Assembly (NCBI GenBank): GCA_038093515.1
Contig: JBBPSI010000046.1
Location: 87,815-151,814, forward strand
Reading direction: 5' to 3'
Origin: Butyriboletus loyo
Lineage: Eukaryota > Basidiomycota > Agaricomycetes > Boletales > Boletaceae
Length of the DNA stretch: 64,000 nucleotides
A program made the translations under genes and the position numbers. The notes under the pieces are model-generated. The model did not search any database. It was not told the origin of the DNA and saw nothing but the letters and a program-made list of their open reading frames with translations. Below are positions 25,452-41,872 of the stretch, in pieces (positions within the stretch are counted from its first letter, which is position 1; each line of letters opens with the position of its first letter).

Positions 25452-25834
25452 AGTGGTAAATTAGCTCAATCGTCATCATTTTCTTGACACACGCCTGCCG
25501 ATGTATGTGATCTGTCTGCTACAATTTTGGGAATGCGCTTCTCGAATATTATACATCACTTTGCTTGACGAGTTGAATCGAATAAAACGCAGACCCCACA
25601 GGAACGTCCAAGCAAGACCAACGACAAGGAAAGCGTCGTTGGTGGCGACAACCGCACCCTACTTTTATTACACAAGTTTAGCAGCTGCCAATTGGAGTCG
25701 GGGACTGGCGACTCCGCGTGCTGCTACGATATACACGTCATATGATGCTTTTGCACGTACTTCAAGTCAATCATAATAGGAAAATGGCAAATTCGACAAA
25801 AGGGAATAGAACAGTTAATATCGCGATCTCAGTG
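25452..25834. other. Intergenic region before the RPC1 3' end
   Basis: 383 bp; I see no gene. It should contain the RPC1 3' UTR and polyadenylation signals on the minus strand. Confidence 0.5.
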
Positions 25835-31012
<5,178 letters not shown>

Positions 31013-31195
31013 GGTGGATGTGCGGAATCGTGTAACACCATGCAGCTGAGTCTTAACAGGAGACACCCGACATTCGAATGAAATATCAAAGTTGCCTGTT
31101 GGGATGAGGTCACGTGGTGTGACGCCACAGTCACGACGTGTGACACATAGATTGCACTTGCGCGTCGCGTCTGAGCCGCTCCTTACCGCACCGCA
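31013..31195. promoter_or_regulatory. Divergent RPC1/proteasome alpha1 promoter with CACGTG
   Basis: 183 bp between opposed ATGs. It contains GGTCACGTGGTGTGACG, an E-box (CACGTG) of the Cbf1/bHLH type, then CAGTCACGACGTGTGACACA. Binding is inferred only. Confidence 0.5.
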
Positions 31196-32246
31196 ATGTC
31201 AAGAACATCCTACGACAGGTATCTCACCGTCTTTTCTCCAGAAGGCCGGTTGTATCAAGTTGGTATGTTCTATATGTATTCTATAACAGCCAGGCACTCA
31301 GAATTGACGTGAACGCGCACAGAGTATGCGTTCAAGGCCATCTCTGGCTCCGGGCACACGGCCATCTCGGTGAGGGGTACGGATACTTCGGTCGTCATCA
31401 CACAGAAGAAAGTTCCCGTATGTGGTTTCCTACCAGCCAGTATACCCTCAATACTTACGCAGGACAGGATAAACTTATTGATACTGCCTCTGTCACCCAT
31501 CTCTTTAGCATCACCCCAACTATTGGATGTGTTATGACTGGTCTAATCGGTGCGGCTCACGACAACCGCTTCCTGACAATATCTCACACGCTCTCTCAGC
31601 TGATGCAAAGGCGCAAGTATTTCGCGCTCAGCGAGAGGCTGCAGATTGGAGACATAAATATGGGTACGAGATCACCCCCGACGCACTGGCGCGACGGTTG
31701 GCGAATATCAATCAAGTCTATACCCAAAGAGCCGCGATGAGGCCACTGGGGATCTGTGAGCGATTCGTTCATGTCACTGGGAGCTCCTGTTGAACCACTC
31801 ATCATAGCGATGATCCTGATTGGTATCGATCCTGAGTACGGACCCCAGTGCTTCAAACTCGACCCCGCTGGCTATTTTGTAGGTTTCCATGCGACAGCGG
31901 CTGGTCAAAAACAACAAGAGGCGATGAACCACCTGGAGAAGAAATGGAAAAAGCTGGACAATGGGAAAGGTGCTGACGATGCTGCTGCCGCAGGCAAGAA
32001 GCTCAGCCGGGCGGAGGTCATCGAGGTGCGCTGATTCCGACGACCAACTCTGCAAGGCTGATGTTCCTGTAGATTGCAATTGAGGCCATGTCGACGGTTC
32101 ACGCAACAGATTATAAGCCGGGGGAGATAGAGATCGGAATCGTGTCTACGGGAGACGAAGAAAATCTCAAAACGAGGGGAAACTGGCGGGTTATGGACGA
32201 GGCTGAAGTAGAGCAACACCTGCTGGCATACGCAGAGAAAGATTGA
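31196..32246 (+). CDS. SCL1: 20S proteasome subunit alpha-1 (SCL1/PSMA6)
   Basis: Six exons: 31196-31262, 31323-31417, 31468-31549, 31600-31755, 31808-32025, 32073-32246; 792 nt, 263 aa. The protein begins [20 protein letters not shown] with the alpha-type N-terminal gate helix and continues QVEYAFKAI. The block [11 protein letters not shown] followed by [12 protein letters not shown] and [15 protein letters not shown] matches alpha-1/alpha type 6. Alpha subunits form the outer rings of the 20S core and gate substrate entry; they are not proteolytic themselves. The C-terminal tail is acidic and charged. Shares a short promoter with RPC1 and converges with KGD4. Confidence 0.95.
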
Positions 32247-32335
32247 TCCAGGAGTATATGTATATTTCATGCATGGTCAATAACATGCGCAGAATTGGAC
32301 AGTATCAAACTCAATTCACAATACATTAGAAAACG

Positions 32336-32739
32336 TCAGAGCAGTGAAGCGCCACCACTCTGGGTGTGTTGTTAATGTCTTTGGGCATGATGAGAGATAT
32401 TTTACATGCCTGAATGGCCTCGATTTCGATTTCTTGCAGTTCGTAGTGTTTTGGTCGCCAGAAGCGGGCTGGTGCATCCCAAAAGTCCCGGAAGGATGGC
32501 TGTTCAGTGGTCCCGGCAGAGCTCAGTGTCTGCTGATGGATGCCGGAGAACGTCTTGCGATACTCGGGTGGCGCCGCTGGATGCGGGTGGGCTGGTGCGA
32601 GTGCTGTCGCCAAGCGTGAGTGCGAAAAAGATGAGGACAAAATAACATGCGCACACGAAGGCCATATGCGCTTTCCTATGAAACTGATGAGCGGCTTGTG
32701 GGCTCTTGCAGACAGCGATGGTAACGAGGGATGAGGCAT
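32336..32739 (-). CDS. KGD4: Kgd4/Ymr31-like mitochondrial 2-oxoglutarate dehydrogenase subunit
   Basis: Three exons: 32655-32739, 32410-32603, 32336-32359; 303 nt, 100 aa. The signature is PLISFIGKRIWP followed by a short linker and AHPHPAAPPEY, as in Kgd4/Ymr31 (MRPS36), the small protein that links E3 to the E1-E2 core of 2-oxoglutarate dehydrogenase in the mitochondrial matrix. The fungal C-terminal extension (FWDAPARFWRPKHYELQEIE) is present. The last intron (32360-32409) is GC-AG and brings in a final SGGASLL; without splicing the protein would end in an unrelated tail. Once named as a mitoribosomal protein, so older annotations may differ. The call is from motif memory and not from a search. 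Confidence 0.7.
32360..32409 (-). other. GC-AG intron 2 of KGD4-like gene
   Basis: Donor CAG|GCATGT, acceptor CCCAG, 50 nt, phase 0, restoring IEAIQSGGA. A GT donor 4 nt further in gives an immediate stop. Confidence 0.65.
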
Positions 32740-32992
32740 GTTGGGCCCGAGGTTCGGTGGAAACGGCCAAATCCGGGTAGTGATATTGATGCGTGCTTGT
32801 CCTTGTTAGGATTGAAGGGCATTACCAAACTGAGACACAGTCCGACTCCGAACCCGAGGCTGTGCGAGTGACAATAGTTGAAAGTATCCGTCATTGGATT
32901 CATACATACGTGGTAAAAACTCAGTTGAGTATATATGACCGATATCCCGGTGATAACCTAAACCTGATACATTCTGCAGTGGTTATCCAGCC
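32740..32992. promoter_or_regulatory. Divergent KGD4/RIC8 promoter region
   Basis: 253 bp between opposed ATGs. A TATATATG stretch sits about 65 bp before the RIC8 start. Nothing else is apparent. Confidence 0.45.
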
Positions 32993-35076
32993 ATGAGTCA
33001 AGTACTTCATCAGTACAGATCCCTCTCCGCTTCCACGTCCAGAGACAACGCCTCTTCAACCTTCACTACCATTCTCGTTGGTAGGTGTTGTCCTGGTTAT
33101 CGTCTGTGCCATGCTGATCGGTTGCCAGCCCTCACAGAAAACCGACTCGACGCCAGGTCCAGGAAGACCTTGGCCCAGCTAATACTCGACGATCTTAGGG
33201 CCGCTCTTGTTGATAACACCATATCTCGTCTCTCCAAGGAGGGTACGTCCTTTTCTCCTCCACCATGCCTGCGCCCTGACACGTCACCGACACAGACGCA
33301 CCCCGAGCTTTCACCACCCTCAAGAGACTCGGCAGCACACCGGAAGTGGCAAGCATCCTTGGCACATCATCAAATCTTCGCTGCCTCTTGAAGTTGTCTG
33401 CCAAAATCGACGATTCCCTGCAGAATGATGCGTTACGATGCATCGCGAATACCGTGCTTCTCAATGAATCTGCTCGTGTCACCTTTGTCAGCACTGAAGT
33501 CAACGGTGGCAATCTCTGCGTCGACTTAATTCAGGTCAGTCCTTCCCTTTCGAGATTGTCTCACCCGTTCATATCAATGCACAGAAATCCTCTACGGAGC
33601 ACGTCTTTCTTGCCTCCAGAATTCTCTTTCTCTGTACTGCTACTGCATCTTCTGCTGCACTGTTTATCCAATGGTTGGTCGAACACAAGCGATCTAATGT
33701 GCCTGGTTCTGGGACCGCAATTGAAATAATCGGAAGCAAATTGGGTGACCTCGTTGAATTGATGAAAGACGAAAACACCACCGCCAAGGACGCCATTACT
33801 GATTTGCTCAAGCTAATATTCAATCTCTGTGTTCATTACCCTAAAGTGTGTGACGCGTTGAATCACTTACTTTAGTACTGATTCGTTTCGCAGCTCGTCG
33901 ACTGCGAAGTCCAGAGCCCCGAGGTTACAAGTTCAGACGTCGGTAACAAAGTTATGGGTGACTATTGGAGCACTAGGCTGGACAGGTGAGTATCCTTCAC
34001 TTGAGAATTTGTCGGTCTCGCCTGAATTTTCTTCAGTTTATTGCCACCACTTCTTCGTGCCTTCCATGTCAACCCTCCTTCCGGTGGCCCATTGGAAACA
34101 CCGCTGTCCCACACCATCCATTCTCTAATAATAGTCCCTGTCCTTCCAACTAATCGAAATCTCTGGTTCGGGAAGCAACCTTCAGCACCTATACTTCCTG
34201 ATTCCGCCAGCTCATCATCAGCTGGTTCAATGAACCGTGATACACCTCAACCTGGTTTCAAAGAAACGAAATCACGGTTATTTGAGCGCGCGTCCTCTGT
34301 TCTGTCGGCAGGACGGCGCTCATTATCTCGCTCATCGGGATCCGGCTCTCCTATGCCAATATTTCAGGACTCTGCGCTGCGCGCGTATGAATTACTGGAT
34401 GCGACGTTCGCTCACTTTATGCCCGGAAACATCAGCTCGGATGATCCTAGCATTCGAAGCCGGTTGCTGGACGGGGAAACCTTCGACGATTTAGTCTCCC
34501 CTCTTGTCATCCTCATCACGCGCTTTTGCCTGGGGGATGACGACGCCAAAGTTCGGATAAGGAACTGGTTCATCCCATCCAACCTGGATCGAACCAACCC
34601 TTTGGAGACGCGGTCCGATCTTTTGGGCAGATGTCTGCGCCTCCTACAGAGTGTATATCACAGCCGACTGAACAGGGTTTGCGGGGAGATGTTTTTTGCG
34701 ATGTGCGATTGCGACGGTGAGCCAAACATGTCTGCTATTCATCCCTTTGCTCAGTGAAGCGACGTCAGCTACAACCCTATCGGGATATCTTGGGTACGGG
34801 AATGTCGCCGGGTTCCTCTTCCAAAAAGGGGTCGTCTCTACTCCTGCAAGATCGAGTACATCGGGAGCACCAACGAGCACCTCCTCAGGTTTACCCATCA
34901 ATCCAATCACCGGAACGATTGAGAGAGAGCACGAACCTATTCCTATGACCGACGAGGAGAAGGAGCAGGAGGCTGAGAAGTTATTTGTGCTCTTTGACCG
35001 GCTAGAGAAGACGGGGACCTTGCCACCCAGTCGGAACCCCATAAGAAAGGCAATACAAGAGGGAAAGCTGGGTTGA
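32993..35076 (+). CDS. RIC8: Guanine nucleotide exchange factor RIC8 (synembryn)
   Basis: Seven exons: 32993-33080, 33129-33242, 33296-33534, 33585-33845, 33894-33985, 34037-34716, 34760-35076; 1791 nt, 596 aa, typical for RIC8. The protein is an armadillo-like helical repeat fold throughout. The C-terminal segment GYLGYGNVAGFLF and the block PMTDEEKEQEAEKLFVLFDR are family hallmarks. RIC8 binds nucleotide-free G-alpha, acting as chaperone and exchange factor for heterotrimeric G proteins in the cytosol and at the membrane. In filamentous fungi it supports growth and pathogenic development. The last intron is short (43 nt) and ends AAG rather than CAG, but the frame supports it. Confidence 0.9.
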
Positions 35077-35225
35077 CTGACTCCGATGTCTGTATCGGTT
35101 GATGATTTATGCGGATGATCACCGGTTATCGTGTCACATTTCGCACATGTCTAGTAGAAGTGGAGTATGCAGAACATACTACTAGATGAATGCAACACTT
35201 TTGACTAATGAAGCATACGGTGCAA

Positions 35226-37156
35226 TCAATCGAAAGTAATCTTCTGGCCTTCAAAATGTGTAATACCGCCTGTCCGCACGCCTCGTCCTCTTCCCCCTCT
35301 GCCTCTGTCTCCACCACGACCACGACCACGACCACGGTCACCGTCACGGTCACCGCCAAACCCTCCACGGCCACGGCCAAACCCTCCACGGCCACCGCTA
35401 AACCCTCCACGGTCACCAAACCCTCCACGGCCGCCGCCAAACCCTCCACGGCCACCGCCGAATCCTCCACGGTCACCGCCAAATCCTCCACGTCCCCGGC
35501 CTCCCCGACCCCCCTGTAATGGTTGTCGATACGCCCGTACTTGAAAATATGATGGATTAACGTACCTGTCCACCCCCCCGGCCACCAGCACTATCACGGG
35601 GCTGCGAAAAGTCCAACCTGATTGATCGCCCGTCGAGCTCGAAACCCTGAAGCGCTTCGTGAGCCTTTGTTGCGGCTCCAACTTCACTAAACTCCACATA
35701 TGCAAATCCTTTTGGTTTTCCCGTGTCGCGATCTGTAGGTACACGGACGCTCTTGACATCACCATGTTCTCCGAAAGTTTCCCACAGCATATCCTCGTTG
35801 ACCCCGAAGCTAAGATTACCAACAAACAGAACAGCCGACGGTGGGCTAAGCGTGTCGCCGAAGGCCTGTGCGCGTTTTTCAACGGAGGTCTTCTTGTCTG
35901 GGGGATTACTCTTGTCGATGTGAACGGGGCGTCCATCGATCACTTTATCATTCAATGCGATAGCCTTTTCAACCGCATCAGTGGTCTTGAAGTGGATGTA
36001 ACCGAAACCGCGAGATTTGCCAGTGTTGCGATCCATTTGAACATGGGCGGATTCAACTTCTCCACACTCGGCAAATTCTTGAGCTAGCCAGTCGTTATCA
36101 ACGTTCCATGATAGACTGCCAACGAAAATGCTCCTATTTTCTTCGGATGAGGTCAAAACGTTGGCGCTGCTATTCACTAGCTTGACTTTTTTGGGTGGTG
36201 CGGCTGCCTCGCTGTCAGCCTTGCGTTTCTTGTTCACTAGTAATGGAGTGACGATCAGTGATTATGCAGCCAGACAATAACAAACCTTCAGCGGGAGCAG
36301 TTTGAGCAGGTGCAGATGGCTTGTCATCCCCATCCATGTCACTCTCACTAGAAGATTCCTCGGAACTCGACGCAACAGAGGAATCATCCTCAGAGTCAGA
36401 TGTTGTTTTTGCTAGCGACACGTCAAAGATCGAGAATCACTTCACCTAAGGAAAACATACCTTTGACAGGAGTTGTCTTTGCAGGCACAGATGCCATTTT
36501 CTTGTCCTCGTCACCATCTTCGCTCGAAGATTCTTCGGAGCTTGATGAATCATCCGACAAGTCCGCCGCCTTTTTTACTGCTGACACGTTAGAGACTAAT
36601 CAACGTTCCACTCAGAGAAAATGCACCTGCTGCAGGAGTAGTTTTCACTGGGGCAGACACCATTCCTTTTTTATTGCTATTATTCTCTTCGCTCGAGGAT
36701 TCCTCAGAACTTGATGCATCGGACGAATCATCTGAGTCTGCTGTCTTTACTGGCGAGGCGTTGGAGGGCAATGAATGTTTCGCGTAGAAAGAACACACCT
36801 GCGGCAGGAGTTGACTTGGCTGGTGGAGGTGGCTCTTCACGACCGTCGTTCTCTCCACTCGATGATTCCTCAGCGCTTGAAGAATCAGAAGAGTCGTTCA
36901 AAGATGTTGAAGATATTTTCTTCCCGATCGGATGAGCCTTCTTCGGTGGAGATGCCTCCTCAGCACTCGAATCGGAAGAGTCGTCCAAAGCGGCTGATTT
37001 TTTTTTTTTTCCATTGGTCGGTGCCTTGGAGGTAGGCCTTGCTAGGGCTGCAGCCTTCGCGAGGATTTCCTTCGATGATGTAGGTACTGGCTTTTCCTTG
37101 ATTAGATCGGCCTTCTTTGCGATACCCTTTTTGTTGCTTTTGTCTGTCTTCGCCAT
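35226..37156 (-). CDS. NSR1: Nucleolin-like RRM/RGG protein (NSR1/Gar2 type)
   Basis: Six exons: 36799-37156, 36627-36749, 36461-36580, 36286-36411, 35566-36236, 35226-35513; 1686 nt, 561 aa. The N-terminal half is a series of lysine-rich linkers alternating with acidic serine tracts such as SSSEESSSEE, typical casein-kinase-2 sites of nucleolin. Two RRMs follow: SIFVGSLSWNVDN with GFGYIHF, and VLFVGNLSFGVNE with GFAYVEF. The last exon encodes a Gly/Arg/Phe-rich RGG tail. Family members act in the nucleolus in pre-rRNA processing and 40S assembly. Exons 2, 3 and 4 are near-repeats of each other (120-126 nt, all phase 1) and of the end of exon 1, a tandem exon amplification. The RGG tail DNA is itself internally repetitive. 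Confidence 0.92.
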
Positions 37157-37370
37157 GGCAGACTTGAGTGGAGGTTGGCAAATCCGACTAATGGTGATGA
37201 CCTCCGAGTCGGAGTCGTATCATCAAAATTTTTTGGTAAATTGCTACACGTGACTGTCAATTGAGGGCAAGTCTTCGATGAATTTGGTGTACTTAGCGTA
37301 CTGTAACTCCTTTGCTTAAGCTTGTGACACTTTTCATACTACAACACAACTTGTCCTCAGAACCATTGTA
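37157..37370. promoter_or_regulatory. Divergent NSR1/REP promoter region
   Basis: 214 bp between opposed ATGs, with one CACGTGAC motif near 37,247. No clear TATA box. Confidence 0.45.
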
Positions 37371-39068
37371 ATGGATAACGTGTTTGACGTTATCGTGCTT
37401 GGTACTGGGCTGTCAGAGTCGATTGCTGCTGCGTGGGTTACTTGTCTGGGTTTATGGCTACCACTTTACTGAACGCTCTCAGCGCCCTCGCTAGGGCTGG
37501 ACTCAAAGTAGCCCATATCGATCCTAATCCATACTACGGCGCCGATGAGGCTACACTGACTTTAGACGAACTGGTTCAGTGGGCAGAGGCGCATTCAACA
37601 AACACCACTGAGGAGCCTGTGCATTATCGAGTCGATTATCTGTCTCCAAGCCGCCCATCTCACCCGAAACAGTACTCGATATCGTTATCTCCCTCTGTTA
37701 TTCCATCGGTCGGGCCATTTATATCCTCTGTTATCTCCTCGGGAGTTAGCCGCTACGGTTCATATAAGCTTCTGGGTCCTGTTGCGATTTACCGTAATGG
37801 CAAGTTCCAGAGCGTCCCGCAGAACAAGGAGAGTATCTTCCAGGACCGGAGCATTCCCTTGGTTGAAAAACGTCGCCTCATGCGTTTTCTGGTATTTGCC
37901 TCTGGGGACTTTGAGAAGAGTCCTGAGCTCCAGGGTAAAGAGGATACTTCTTTCGACTATTTCCTTCGCGAGTCCTTCGGCTTAAGCGAAGAGATTTCCC
38001 GGGTGATCATGTTCTCCCTCGCCTGTTGTAAATTCTCTGGAGGTAAGACGATGGTGTGCGTTTTCCATCTTTCACTCACATAACTACTTAGAATCAACGT
38101 TGGCTGCATTACATCGTGTGCGCATTTGTCTGAGGTCCGCTGGGCGGTATGGCTCGTCGCCATTCCTTGTTGGTTATTATGGGGGATCGGGAGAGATAAC
38201 CCAGGGATTTTGTCGTTCCGCAGCTGTAAATGGCGGGGTCTACATCCTCGGTCGGAAGATTTCGAACCTTGTCGTCCATGGGGCGCAGGAGCTTGAACGC
38301 TTTTCCGTCGAACTTGAAGATATTTCTGATCCACTTCGGTCACGGTGTATATTGTCTTCCATGACTTGCGTGCCTCGCTACATGCGATCTCGAGGGAATC
38401 TCATCTCCTCCGATTCCAATATGCCTGGCACAACCCGATGTCAAGTACACGCTGTGGCCCGCTGTATTGCCATAGTGGATGGCATCATCACCCCCCCTCG
38501 CTTGTATGGGGCTGATAATGCCCCCATTGCTGAAGGACAATCCGATTCATTCCTGGTTGTGTTCCCCCCTGGGTCACTTGATGGCGGTTCTCTGACATCA
38601 TCTGCAACTTTATTAACTGCAGGTGCTGGTACAATGTCAGCGCCATCAGAGAAGTGTATGACTTGTATTGTTCAAATAAGATTGGTGGCTAACTAATATA
38701 AAATAGGTATCATCTATATTTCAATGCCTTTGCATGAACATAGCAGGTCCTCAAAAGACCTTCTTCATCCTTACTTGGCTGGTATCCTTGATTTGAATCC
38801 TACTTGTCAATCCATTTTCCAGTTATTTTATATGCAGTGTTTCTCCATTGCACCTGATCAGCCATCTGATGGTGTTGTATCCAACTTTTTTATTCTTCCA
38901 CATTTGCAACCAGGTGTTTTTCAAACTGTTGATCAAGCAGCACAGGATGCTGAAAATGCCTTTTGGTCTACTCTTCAAGCAGTGGATTCACAAAGAAGTG
39001 TTGGTAAAGAAAGAGGTCTTTGGATGGATTGTCATATGGATAGTACTAGTGAGGAAGATCTTGATTAG
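37371..39068 (+). CDS. MRS6: Rab escort protein (Rab geranylgeranyltransferase component A)
   Basis: Four exons: 37371-37432, 37483-38042, 38092-38655, 38707-39068; 1548 nt, 515 aa. The GDI/REP fold begins with the FAD-like motif VIVLGTGLSESIAAAALARA, then IDPNPYYGADEATLTLDEL. Later blocks GGSGEITQGFCRSAAVNGG and YILGR match the GDI superfamily. The divergent insert and length fit REP (Mrs6) better than GDI. REP presents newly made Rab GTPases to the prenyl transferase and delivers them to membranes. The last exon is noticeably AT-rich compared with the other exons and directly borders the retrotransposon cluster. Confidence 0.85.
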
Positions 39069-39360
39069 TAGAATCAGATTGTTTGTGTTAGAGTGAATGA
39101 TAGTCAGAATAAGAAAAGGACCATGTGTTAGTAACAAACAATCAACATGTTGAATATCAATTTTGTTAGTTTGTTTATTCCATCTGGAAAAAAGCTTGAC
39201 ACTACTAGATGTTATTGTAAGGGGCTATAGCTCCATATCCATACATATGTATATGTATCACTACTACTGTAATGATGTGTGTGATACTCATGTATCATGA
39301 GCCCATGTAGTCACATTGTCACATAGCACACAGTCACCCTGGGTTGACATTATTGCTTGT
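39069..39360. other. AT-rich flank of the transposon cluster
   Basis: 292 bp of AT-rich sequence holding the REP 3' UTR. No gene is seen. Confidence 0.5.
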
Positions 39361-39480
39361 TGTATGTTTCAGAATTGGTAAAGTCTGAGCAGGCACACTG
39401 AGGGCAACAAAGGATGCAAGGATGAATTTCGGAATTGGTAAAGTCCGAGCAGGTGCACCGAGGGCAATGAAGGATGCAAG
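39361..39480. repeat. Two-copy 60-bp tandem repeat
   Basis: Units 39361-39420 and 39421-39480 align without gaps; both read TTC.GAATTGGTAAAGT then GAGCAGG and end AAGGATGCAAG, with about a dozen differences. Confidence 0.85.
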
Positions 39481-39482
39481 GG

Positions 39483-39887
39483 TAAACCTATCAGTGGAAA
39501 GACTCACTGATAATACAAGAGTGAGAGTATCGCAAACAGAGTACTTGAAAGAGTATAAGGAGCAAGGCTCAACTTAGAGATATCGCAGTAGTGATGATAG
39601 AACTGAAAGATCTAGAGAAAAGCGACAAGCCATAAGGGCTGTCTTATATACAGTACAAGAGTGTTTGTACTTGTGTTCTGTATAGTACCTATATAAGGTA
39701 TAGTATGAAATACATGACGATATGATAGAGATAAGAGATAAGACTAAGCATATTGTCCAATAGCATAATAAGAGCTATTTGTAATGTGATAAGCATGACA
39801 GAGTCTAGACAATGATGTCATATAGACTCGTCTAGAAATGTAGTGGCTGTAAGTGAAATACAGAAATAGAACACTACCATTTCAACA
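39483..39887 (-). repeat. Copia-A LTR, extra copy
   Basis: About 405 bp, closely similar to the interrupted LTR that starts at 39889. Its plus-strand end is CCATTTCAACA; its start TAAACCTATCAG has lost the expected TG. One base separates the two LTRs. Confidence 0.75.
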
Positions 39888-39949
39888 GTGAACATATCAG
39901 TGGAAAGACTCACTGATATAATGAGAGAGAGTATCACAAACAGGGGTAC

Positions 39950-40439
39950 TGTTATAATTGTATCTCCTATAACAAACTTTGCATTTGGACTTCATCATAT
40001 TTCTCTTTCAAAGGTCACGTGACTCTGTACATGTGATCATGGGATTATACATGTGACCACAGGCTGACTAAGCATATGATGTCATGGTCCAGACTGGCCC
40101 AGACTCTATGATGTCATGCCTCATGTATTTAATCTCTGTTTGCTTCTCTTCTTTTTGATCGCTGTCGACTTCTATTTTAATCTCTGTTGACCCTGACTTC
40201 TTCTCGTATATACATGTATAGTAACTAGTCTCATGCACTGCTTGGTCTGTGCATGTTTCCCTGTAATATATAAAGGCTCGTGGTTTGGGCTAGGATTCCC
40301 TAGCTTTAACCACTTGTCTATTCGCTGGCAACAGTTGAGAGATTAAGGTCTGAGCTATTCCTCATTACATCGCCAGCTATTGTGTATAGCTGCAACAGTT
40401 GTGAACCCCGTGTGCTCTGATAACTCCATTGTCATAACA
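39950..40439. mobile_element. Solo LTR, family S, copy 1
   Basis: 490 bp, TGTTATAATTGTATC ... TTGTCATAACA, flanked by GGTAC (39945-39949 and 40440-40444). Inserted in the Copia-A 3' LTR. Confidence 0.9.
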
Positions 40440-40775
40440 GGTACTTGAAGAGTATAAGGAGCAAGGCTCAACTTAGAGATATCACAGTAGTGGTGAAAGA
40501 ACTGAAAGATCTAAAGAAAAGTGACAAGCCATAAGGGCTGTCTTATATACAGTACAGGAGTGTTTGTACTTGTATACTGTATAGTACCTATATAAGGTAT
40601 AGTATGAATCACATGATGATATGTTAGAGATAAGAGATAAGACTAAGTATATTGTCCAATAGCACAAAGAGAGCTATATGTAATGTGACAAGCATGACTG
40701 AGTCTAGACTATGATGTCATAAAGACCAGTCTGGAAATGTAGTGGCTGTAAATGAAATACAGAAATAGAACACTA

Positions 40776-41009
40776 TGTTGCATTTACTTATTTCGCACTC
40801 TGCGCATTTCTAGAGTGTTACATTAGTCATACTGTCAGCCACATTGTGGCGCATTATTTACTGTTGTTGTAGCGCTTCACATGTAGCTCGGAGCTCACTG
40901 TCTTTGTCTCTCAGTTTCTGACAGTGAGCTCCAGGTATGTGAAGTTAGTTCTACTTGAATATATAGTTTCTGACAGTGAGCTCCAGCTGAGAGATTCCAG
41001 CTGTTAACA
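40776..41009 (+). repeat. Copia-B 5' LTR
   Basis: 234 bp, TGTTGCATTTAC ... GCTGTTAACA. It contains an internal repeat of TTTCTGACAGTGAGCTCCAG. Confidence 0.95.
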
Positions 41010-41026
41010 GGTTATGAGCCCTGCGC
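41010..41026 (+). other. Copia-B primer-binding site (putative initiator-tRNA type)
   Basis: GGTTATGAGCCCTGCGC lies directly after the 5' LTR. It resembles the internal initiator-Met tRNA half-molecule site known for Drosophila copia (GGTTATGGGCCC). Confidence 0.55.
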
Positions 41027-41140
41027 TCTAGTCGCATCAAAATTGTTCTCGCTACATCGCCGAAAATACTTCAAAGTCCGCCTCGGTGCATCCAAACCAC
41101 ACCTTGTCACTGCCATCCACCCCCATTCCACCTGAAAACC

Positions 41141-41872
41141 ATGTCTGACCACCAACAACACTCGCATCGCATTCAACACCTCACTGGCCCTAACTATGTC
41201 ACCTGGAGCGAGGAGATGAAAGCACTGTTCCGCTCCAAGGGACTCTGGAGACTCGTAGACCGAAAAGAGGTTCGCCCTTCGACTTCTGGAGCAGACCAGA
41301 CAGCCTGGGACATCAAGCAGGACAGGGCAGCTGGGGAGCTTATGCTGAATATTGTGCCAGACCAACGAGTACACATCCAAGCGGACCAGGACGACCCCAC
41401 TGCAGCCTGGGCAGCGCTGAAGAAGGTGTTTCTCCAGCAGAAGGCCAGCAGCAGATTTGTGGCCTACGATGAGTTCTTCAGCATCCGGAAACGCGCTGAG
41501 GAGTCCCTGCCTGGGCTTGCAGCGCGAGTCGAGGAGTCTATGCTCCGAATCCAGGATCTGCACAGGTCAAGCTTCAACATGAAGACTCTGGATGCTGAGC
41601 TGACCTGCATGGCGATGATTCGGGCACTTGGGCCCGATTACAGCCATTTTGTGTCATCTTTGGCACTCCTCACTGACCTCGACAAAGACAAGGTGAAGGC
41701 CGCATTCCACACGGAGGAAATCAATCGTCGCCCTCGCTCAGATGCCCCTCCAGCTCCCATTGACTCCGCACTCGCCACATCATCATCCACCTGCACTTGC
41801 TCACGAAATTCACCATGCTCGTTTTGTGACAAGCCAGGCCACTGCCAATGCAAGTGCTATTCGCTCCAATGA
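41141..41872 (+). pseudogene. Copia-B gag, ended by TGA
   Basis: The 243-codon frame starts MSDHQQHSHRIQHLTGPNYV and shows the copia gag pattern (GPNYVTWSEEMKALF, then a UBN2-like helical region) and a zinc knuckle CSFCDKPGHCQCKC. It ends in TGA at 41870-41872, just after the knuckle. The same frame continues open into the protease, so the TGA interrupts one gag-pol ORF; an arginine CGA is the likely ancestor. Confidence 0.85.

Noticed and set aside
35230..35510. Repeat array at the end of the NSR1-like gene as CRISPR or satellite
   Set aside because: It is the codon-level repetition of an RGG tail; units are short, irregular and in frame.
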